A DNA stretch of 64,000 bases, taken from assembly GCA_949290445.1 (NCBI GenBank), contig CASERW010000002.1:1-64000 (forward strand). The letters are read 5' to 3'. Within the stretch, counting starts at the first letter, position 1, and the number at the start of each line of letters is the position of its first letter. This DNA comes from Aeriscardovia aeriphila. Lineage in GTDB: Bacteria; Actinomycetota; Actinomycetes; Actinomycetales; Bifidobacteriaceae. The notes beneath the pieces are model-generated. The model ran no database searches and was not told where the DNA came from. It saw nothing but the letters and a program-made list of their open reading frames with translations. This document shows, piece by piece, positions 62,799 to 64,000 of the stretch. Position numbers and translations under genes: made by a program.

Positions 62799-63996
62799 GG
62801 GAATCCCTCCATTTCTCCAGCATTTTCGGGCCGACGCCGGGGATGCTGTCGAGCTGGTCGAGGCTGGTGAGTTTGCCGGTTTGGTTGCGGAATGTGATGA
62901 TCTTGCTGGCCAGCTGCGGGCCGATGCCTTTGACCGTTTGCAATTGCTGCTCGTTTGCGGTGTTGAGGTTGACTTTGCCGTCCACGCAGATGCCTGTTGT
63001 GCATGGGTCTGCGGGCTGCGAAGCTGATTCTTTCGAAGAGGGCGCTTGCGAAGACTGTTGCTGCGGAGACTGTTGTGAAGGCGACTGCGAAGGCGCTTGC
63101 TGCGAGGACGACTTCGGTTCAGATTGTGCAGAAGGAATAGCTGAGGAACTTTCTTCAGAGCCGGAGCCGGGAGAATTGTCTTCACCATAGCCAATCGTGC
63201 CAGGCCGTGTTTTCGTTTCTCCAGCAGAAATTTCAGCAGTGGAGATCAGGAAATCCGTATTATTGCGCGCTTGAATGAGCAGCAACGTGAGCGAGCAGGT
63301 TAAAGCGAGAGTGAGCAAGCAGATGAGTGCGAGTGCGCTGGGAGCTCGCCAACTCAGGCGCGGAAGAAGATGCGTGCGTTCCCTAGTCGAGTGTGACGAC
63401 GCTGAACGCTCAAGAGCCACAGTTTGGGCAGATGAAGGTTTGACATCTGAGAGTTGAGCGTGCGAGGGTGTGGCGTATGGGGACTTGGCGTACGAAGGTG
63501 GTGCTTCTGAATGCTCGATGCGCGCATTCACGCCCCGACGCAGGAAGAAGCGAGAGTGGCCAGCACGATGAGAACCTCGTGGAACTGCGCTGCGAAAGGC
63601 AGATGTGCACCTCGCCAAATTCCATGAAGAATGCGAGCCCCACGAAGAATGCGAACCGCGCGAAGAAGCAGAACGACGCACCGAGCGTGAACCGTGTGGC
63701 GAGAGGTAGGGGCTGCGCGAGGGCGGAGAATTGCGAAGCGTAGAGGCTTGCGACTCGGCATCGTGCACAGCAGAGGAACGCCCCACGCGAGAAAGACTCG
63801 ACGAAAGAGCAGTGAAATCGCACGCAGAAGCGTCGGAGCTGTTCACAGCAGAAGCGAGCTGCGCAGAAGGAACAGCCTGCGAAGCCGAAGCAACGTGCGA
63901 AGCTGCAACAACAGCATCAAGGGCTGCGGAAAGGTCAGTGTGAGGATGCGCGTCCTGCCACGCGCCCAGTTCAGCGCGAGAGTCCTCGCTGCACAC
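62785..63996 (-). CDS. comEA: ComEA-like DNA receptor with long N-terminal extension, 5' end near window edge
   Basis: Membrane-anchored DNA-binding protein that delivers DNA to ComEC. The visible frame begins at GTG 63996, but the gene may start beyond the window. About 220 Ser/Arg/Ala-rich residues precede a single helix (LALICLLTLALTCSLTLLLI). After it come a Ser/Gln/Pro-rich spacer and a C-terminal helix-hairpin-helix pair. The pair reads VNLNTANEQQLQTVKGIGPQLASKI and LTSLDQLDSIPGVGPKMLEKW, which are the DNA-contacting hairpins. Typical ComEA proteins are ~200-250 residues, so the cytoplasmic extension is unusual. Confidence 0.92.
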   Translation of the reverse strand: MCSEDSRAELGAWQDAHPHTDLSAALDAVVAASHVASASQAVPSAQLASAVNSSDASACDFTALSSSLSRVGRSSAVHDAESQASTLRNSPPSRSPYLSPHGSRSVRRSASSRGSHSSWGSHSSWNLARCTSAFRSAVPRGSHRAGHSRFFLRRGVNARIEHSEAPPSYAKSPYATPSHAQLSDVKPSSAQTVALERSASSHSTRERTHLLPRLSWRAPSALALICLLTLALTCSLTLLLIQARNNTDFLISTAEISAGETKTRPGTIGYGEDNSPGSGSEESSSAIPSAQSEPKSSSQQAPSQSPSQQSPQQQSSQAPSSKESASQPADPCTTGICVDGKVNLNTANEQQLQTVKGIGPQLASKIITFRNQTGKLTSLDQLDSIPGVGPKMLEKWRDSLVVR

Positions 63997-64000
63997 CCCC

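Overview
The window looks like chromosomal DNA of an actinobacterium, most likely a member of the Bifidobacteriaceae (Bifidobacterium/Scardovia type). This rests on a PdtaS-type histidine kinase, UPF0182 and DUF501 proteins, LCP wall proteins, a TsaB-RimI fusion, a comEA-comEC-holA-tsa gene order, a bifidobacterial-looking enolase, and an oligosaccharide ABC importer next to a GH13 glucosidase. Genes are dense and on both strands. There are two tRNAs and no rRNA, insertion sequence, prophage or CRISPR array.

Layout. 0-7 kb: end of an envelope protein, an LCP ligase, an EssC/FtsK-like ATPase, pdtaS and a hemolysin-III membrane protein. 7-18 kb: greA, an FKBP, a coiled-coil tail-anchored protein, tRNA-Leu(UAA), ppx/gppA, DUF501, ftsB/divIC, a broken enolase, mfd and pth. 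18-27 kb: UPF0182, a ClC channel, ychF, a prolyl iminopeptidase and sdaA. 27.5-35.3 kb: a large duplicated histidine kinase, a frameshifted NarL-type regulator and an ABC export/permease pair. 35.4-41.6 kb: pdxY, yraN, comM, dprA and an O-methyltransferase-like gene. 41.7-48 kb: an SDR, a LOG protein, nhaA, DUF1801, tRNA-Arg(ACG), a TraX-like protein and a HAD phosphatase. 48-56.5 kb: a malEFG-type importer with LacI-type operators, a divergent GH13 enzyme, a degenerate CE4 deacetylase and an aldo/keto reductase. 56.6-64 kb: comEA-comEC-holA-tsaE-tsaB/rimI-tsaD, read leftwards.

The strongest unexplained signal is a short oriented repeat, AGATTATCAG (CTGATAATCT on the other strand). I count 21 perfect copies, spread over both strands and both coding and spacer DNA, plus at least a dozen one-mismatch copies. 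About 0.1 perfect copies would be expected by chance. Two pairs form inverted repeats at gene ends. Density, flanking bias (often YG after the core) and spacer enrichment resemble DNA uptake sequences of Neisseria and Pasteurellaceae. The same window carries the competence genes comEA, comEC, dprA and comM. A self-specific DNA uptake or recognition system in this actinobacterium is therefore a reasonable hypothesis, but it is not proven here.

Two conserved genes are broken: enolase by a short frameshifting deletion, and the NarL-type response regulator by a -1 slip at an A5 run. Both may be sequencing or assembly errors; the second also resembles a programmed frameshift site. Many spacers hold short tandem repeats (7-20 bp units), an unusual feature of this genome.
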